NCBI RefSeq assembly: GCF_001663155.1
Contig: NZ_CP015963.1
Coordinates: 2,070,001-2,134,000, forward strand
Source: Altererythrobacter ishigakiensis
GTDB taxonomy: Bacteria; Pseudomonadota; Alphaproteobacteria; Sphingomonadales; Sphingomonadaceae
Reading direction: 5' to 3'
DNA: 64,000 nt
Shown here piece by piece: positions 61,616 to 64,000 of the stretch. The position numbers and the translations under genes were made by a program. How positions within the stretch are numbered: the stretch's first letter is position 1; the number at the start of each line of letters is the position of its first letter. The notes below the pieces were generated by a model that had not been told where the DNA came from, did not search any database, and saw only the letters and a list, made by a program, of their open reading frames with translations.

Positions 61616-62152
61616 ATGGTCCGCACATCGCATTTTCGCAAAGTTATTGCTTTTGCAGCTGCCGCTGCTGTGGCTGGCTGCGCGAGCAGCGCGGAACGCT
61701 ATCCAAACCTCAACTTGCGCGAGTTCGAGCGGGTTCAAGGGACTTTCACCTCTGCCTCCGTCACATCGCAAGTGTCAGCGCCAAGCTCAATCGCTGCTTC
61801 CGATTTGGCTGACTTAGAAGCCGCCATTAAATCGGCAGGCGAGCATCATGCGCGTTTCTTGGCACAAGCTGAAGCGGCACGTCCGCGGATTGCTTCAGCA
61901 GCAGGCACAGGATTTGAAGATAATCGCTGGCCCATAGCGCAGATAGAGATCGCTTCACTCGAATCACGAAATGGCGAAATCGTGTCCTTGCTGGCAGATC
62001 TCGATTCGCTTTATTCCGATGCGTCCTTTTCTTTCACCGAACGAGAGCAGATCGATCAGGCGCGAGAACAAGTGTCTGACTATCACGCTGCGGAAAGACA
62101 GGTGATAGCTGAACTGATCGATTTACTTGGGTCCCGCGAGGAGCAACCATGA
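61616..62152 (+). CDS. Unknown lipoprotein
   Basis: A 178-residue exported lipoprotein: signal VRTSHFRKVIAFAAAAAVAGC with lipobox AVAGC (C at about 21), then a Ser/Ala/Glu-rich helical domain predicted as coiled coil (LADLEAAIKSAGEHHARFLAQAEAARP-type and LESRNGEIVSLLADLDSLY). No family recognised. ATG 61616 begins exactly at the signal; 61565 is an earlier ATG without support. Its last four bases overlap the FNR-type gene start (coupling). Confidence 0.72.
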   Translation: MVRTSHFRKVIAFAAAAAVAGCASSAERYPNLNLREFERVQGTFTSASVTSQVSAPSSIAASDLADLEAAIKSAGEHHARFLAQAEAARPRIASAAGTGFEDNRWPIAQIEIASLESRNGEIVSLLADLDSLYSDASFSFTEREQIDQAREQVSDYHAAERQVIAELIDLLGSREEQP

Positions 62153-62847
62153 ACCTGGCCTGCGAAGCATGCCCCGTACGCGATAGTGCAGCTTGCTCTG
62201 TATTGAATGATGATGAACGTGACGCTCTGGCCGCTGCTGGCCGGACCCGCACCTTGAAGCGCGGTCAGATGCTCTTTGCTGCAGGCGACGCGGACGCAGC
62301 CTGTGCGACTCTGGTCTCAGGCGCACTAAAAGTGTGCTCAACCGATATTGACGGTAACGAACAAATTCTGGCGCTAGTGCATCCATCGGGCTTCATCGGA
62401 GAGCTATTTGCGCCGTTCGCGCATCATGACGTAGTGGCGCTTACAGATAGTCAGCTTTGCACTTTCGCACGCAAGGATCTGGATCAAGCGATAGATCACT
62501 ATCCCGCCCTTGCAAAAGCGTTGTTGCGCCGAAGCCAGGAAGATCTGCACGCAACACGCAGCTTGTTGGAATTGACCGGGAATGCCACCGCCGAAGCGCG
62601 ATTGGCTGCATTGATATATGACTTTGCACAGGCAGCAAGCCAATCGCCTTGCCACCCCGAACAGACGTTCGAGTTACCACTTTCGCGGGGCGAGATCGCA
62701 AATATGCTTGGACTGACGATCGAGACAGTCAGTCGCAAATTGGGTGATCTGGAATCGAGTGGCGCCATCAAACGCATAGGCAAGCGCGGGATCGAACTGG
62801 TCGACCCCGCGCACCTGCAGGCCCTCTCCGGAAGATTCCAGGGGTAG
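62149..62847 (+). CDS. Crp/FNR-family regulator with Fe-S cysteines
   Basis: A 232-residue FNR-type oxygen sensor. The N-terminal cysteines C5, C8 and C16 (CX2C-X7-C, alphaproteobacterial FnrL spacing) plus C104 (DSQLCTF, the equivalent of E. coli FNR C122) can hold a [4Fe-4S] cluster. The cyclic-nucleotide-like barrel is followed by an HTH (LPLSRGEIANMLGLTIETVSRKLGDLESSG) whose E-x-V-S-R recognition helix predicts binding to TTGAT-N4-ATCAA. A perfect such site lies 0.5 kb downstream. Confidence 0.93.
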   Translation: MNLACEACPVRDSAACSVLNDDERDALAAAGRTRTLKRGQMLFAAGDADAACATLVSGALKVCSTDIDGNEQILALVHPSGFIGELFAPFAHHDVVALTDSQLCTFARKDLDQAIDHYPALAKALLRRSQEDLHATRSLLELTGNATAEARLAALIYDFAQAASQSPCHPEQTFELPLSRGEIANMLGLTIETVSRKLGDLESSGAIKRIGKRGIELVDPAHLQALSGRFQG

Positions 62848-62857
62848 CCGGGTCGCT

Positions 62858-63298
62858 TCAGCTAGCCAAAGCGACTATGGTCACCACCGCTACGCCCCAG
62901 AACAAAACGAGGACCGGCAGGATCAGAACTTGAGTGGCAGCGTCCCGCGCCTTGAGCGGGCCGGTATGGGTCATGATGCCCTCGCCATTAAAGCGATCGT
63001 AGCTCACGGCATTCGACGACTTTGTTTCCGGCTTCAACTGAGTCCAGATGCCCGGAACAACAAACCCGGCCACGATGATACCGGCGATAATCACCATTGG
63101 AATGATCAGCCCTGGGTTCGCAAATGCCAACGCCGTGATTGCTACAAAGCCAAGATAACACGCGATTGTCGCGCCATAGAGCGTTTTGGGAAGCCCGAAA
63201 TCGCGATCAACATTGGTTGCAACACGATTCTTGGCTTCAGGCGCTTTGACGATCTGAGCTTTTTCCTGAACGAATTCGGTGGTGAGCATTTTCGACAT
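62858..63298 (-). CDS. Membrane protein of unknown function, FNR-box regulated
   Basis: A 146-residue protein with a soluble N-terminal ~40 residues (VQEKAQIVKAPEAKNRVATN), two close TMs (LYGATIACYLGFVAITALAF, LIIPMVIIAGIIVAGFVVPG), a polar middle (SSNAVSYDRFNGEGIMTHTG) and a C-terminal TM (QVLILPVLVLFWGVAVVTIV). No family recognised. GGAAGGAGA gives a strong ribosome site before ATG 63298. A perfect FNR box is centred 61 bases upstream of the start, where a class II activator site would fit. Confidence 0.72.
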   Translation of the reverse strand: MSKMLTTEFVQEKAQIVKAPEAKNRVATNVDRDFGLPKTLYGATIACYLGFVAITALAFANPGLIIPMVIIAGIIVAGFVVPGIWTQLKPETKSSNAVSYDRFNGEGIMTHTGPLKARDAATQVLILPVLVLFWGVAVVTIVALAS

Positions 63299-63352
63299 GG
63301 TGATGTCTCCTTCCGTTGAGACATCTTTTGCCTCGAGTTAGACCCGCTCACC

Positions 63353-63366
63353 TTGATCGAAATCAA
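63353..63366 (-). promoter_or_regulatory. FNR box
   Basis: TTGATCGAAATCAA is a perfect match to the FNR/FixK consensus TTGAT-N4-ATCAA. Its centre (63359.5) would lie at -41.5 if transcription of the membrane-protein gene began near 63318, the standard position for activation. It is between that gene and the moaE 3' end. Confidence 0.85.
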
Positions 63367-63381
63367 ATCGTGCGAATTATC

Positions 63382-63825
63382 TCAACTCCAGCGGGCGAGA
63401 TCCGCGTAATCATCGCTGCGGGGCTCGATCCATTGCCATTCGCCATCGCGCCTTTCGCGTTTCCAGAACCATGCAGCCGCTTTCAAATGATCCATGCAGA
63501 AATCAACCGCATCGATCGCGCCACGTCGATGTCTGGCTGCTGCGGACACGCAAACGATCGGATCTCCGGGAAGCATTTGGCCAACGCGGTGGACCATCAA
63601 TAATCCCATCAACTCAAAACGCGCGAAGGCCGCGTCAGCGAGCTGGTCCATGCTTGGCAGCGTCAGAGGCTCGTAGTGGGATAGCTCCAACGCTTCGACA
63701 CCCGTTTCGCTGCGCACCTCGCCGACAAAGGTGCACACACCGCCCAATCCCGAATTCGCGGCCTTGAACTGGTCGACAAGCGCACTCGGATCAAATGCCT
63801 CCGCTAACAGGCGAACATCGCGCAT
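63382..63825 (-). CDS. moaE: Molybdopterin synthase catalytic subunit MoaE
   Basis: Large subunit (147 aa) of molybdopterin synthase, which inserts two sulfurs into precursor Z to form the molybdenum cofactor dithiolene. Conserved ELSHYEPLT, VHRVGQMLPGDPIVCVSAAARHR and the catalytic lysines K115 (DHLKAAAWFWK) and K122 are present. It starts two bases after the moaD stop and is translated with it. Confidence 0.96.
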   Translation of the reverse strand: MRDVRLLAEAFDPSALVDQFKAANSGLGGVCTFVGEVRSETGVEALELSHYEPLTLPSMDQLADAAFARFELMGLLMVHRVGQMLPGDPIVCVSAAARHRRGAIDAVDFCMDHLKAAAWFWKRERRDGEWQWIEPRSDDYADLARWS

Positions 63826-63827
63826 TG

Positions 63828-64000
63828 TCAGCCACCACTGACAGGCGGAAGCAGCGCAACTTCATCGCCGTCTTGCGCATTGAGCGTAGCCTTGTCCGCC
63901 AGGACTTTTCCGGCGCAGGCTACATTCACGCGTTCCTGGCGCAGTTGATCGGCCACTTGAGGTGCAACTGCCGATAGCAACCCCTCCCAATCGAGCGGCG
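63828..64000 (-). CDS. moaD: Molybdopterin synthase sulfur carrier MoaD (partial)
   Basis: The C-terminal ~56 codons of MoaD are visible; the start lies beyond base 64000. The segment ends VALLPPVSGG-stop, with the terminal Gly-Gly that is thiocarboxylated, and has NVACAGKVL and LNAQDGDEVALLPP of the ubiquitin-like fold. Directly upstream of moaE. Confidence 0.93.
   Translation of the reverse strand, partial: PLDWEGLLSAVAPQVADQLRQERVNVACAGKVLADKATLNAQDGDEVALLPPVSGG

Overview
The window looks like chromosomal sequence from an aerobic alphaproteobacterium of the order Sphingomonadales, most likely Erythrobacteraceae (Erythrobacter/Altererythrobacter type). This is inferred from the moderately high GC content, dense short-spaced genes, a TonB-dependent receptor, a DUF6456 protein, a gene-transfer-agent type holin, a class I (archaeal-type) lysyl-tRNA synthetase and an FNR homologue with the CX2C-X7-C cysteine spacing usual in alphaproteobacteria. 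No phage, IS element, CRISPR array or conjugation module was recognised. The content is mainly housekeeping with a few accessory islands.

Layout. 1-5 kb: end of an unknown gene, polyprenyl diphosphate synthase and chorismate mutase (divergent), a PilZ protein, and a PepSY / response regulator / histidine kinase set. 5-9.6 kb: secreted amidohydrolase, an ABC-F ATPase, a frameshifted DUF6456 gene and a divergent XRE-type regulator. 9.6-13 kb: secF-secD-yajC and tRNA-Pro(GGG). 13-20.4 kb: CitE-like lyase, GTA-type holin, unknown secreted proteins, an MFS transporter, aroQ-accB-accC and an Lrp regulator. 20.4-30 kb: a degenerate histidine kinase, tRNA-Ile2(CAU) and tRNA-Pro(UGG), a MATE exporter, a membrane diguanylate cyclase, a TonB receptor, a decayed relative of the cyclase N-terminus, and ettA. 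30-40.5 kb: a broken secreted-protein gene, an FKBP isomerase, a PNPOx-like protein, an arginine-rich RcnB-like protein, cytochrome b561, a prolyl hydroxylase, lysS, a DinG-like helicase, a SixA-type phosphatase and soxR with its operator. 40.5-56 kb: SRAP protein, ubiA, rsmE, gshA, bamB with a YfgM-like partner, a reduced glycosyltransferase, a hydrolase, selO, astD, rarD, pyrC, an ATP-grasp protein and ygfZ. 56-60 kb: a TetR regulator, two paralogous PF10118 proteins and a sulfotransferase. 60-64 kb: rplU-rpmA, a lipoprotein, an FNR-type regulator, a membrane protein preceded by a perfect FNR box, and moaE-moaD.

Functional links. YajC-SecD-SecF assists protein export, and BamB with the YfgM-like protein serves outer-membrane assembly. 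AccB-AccC feeds fatty-acid synthesis. IspB and UbiA together point to ubiquinone biosynthesis. RR/HK/PepSY forms one envelope-sensing unit. The FNR homologue and the FNR box 0.5 kb away suggest local oxygen control next to molybdopterin synthase genes.

The two most noteworthy signals are these. First, the TetR-PF10118-sulfotransferase-PF10118 cluster: its 'metal-dependent hydrolase' paralogues carry a ferritin-like diiron ligand order, and the second paralogue has an operator-rich promoter. Second, four reading frames are broken or extended by what looks like one base at a homopolymer run, which must be separated into assembly error and genuine decay before those genes are interpreted.
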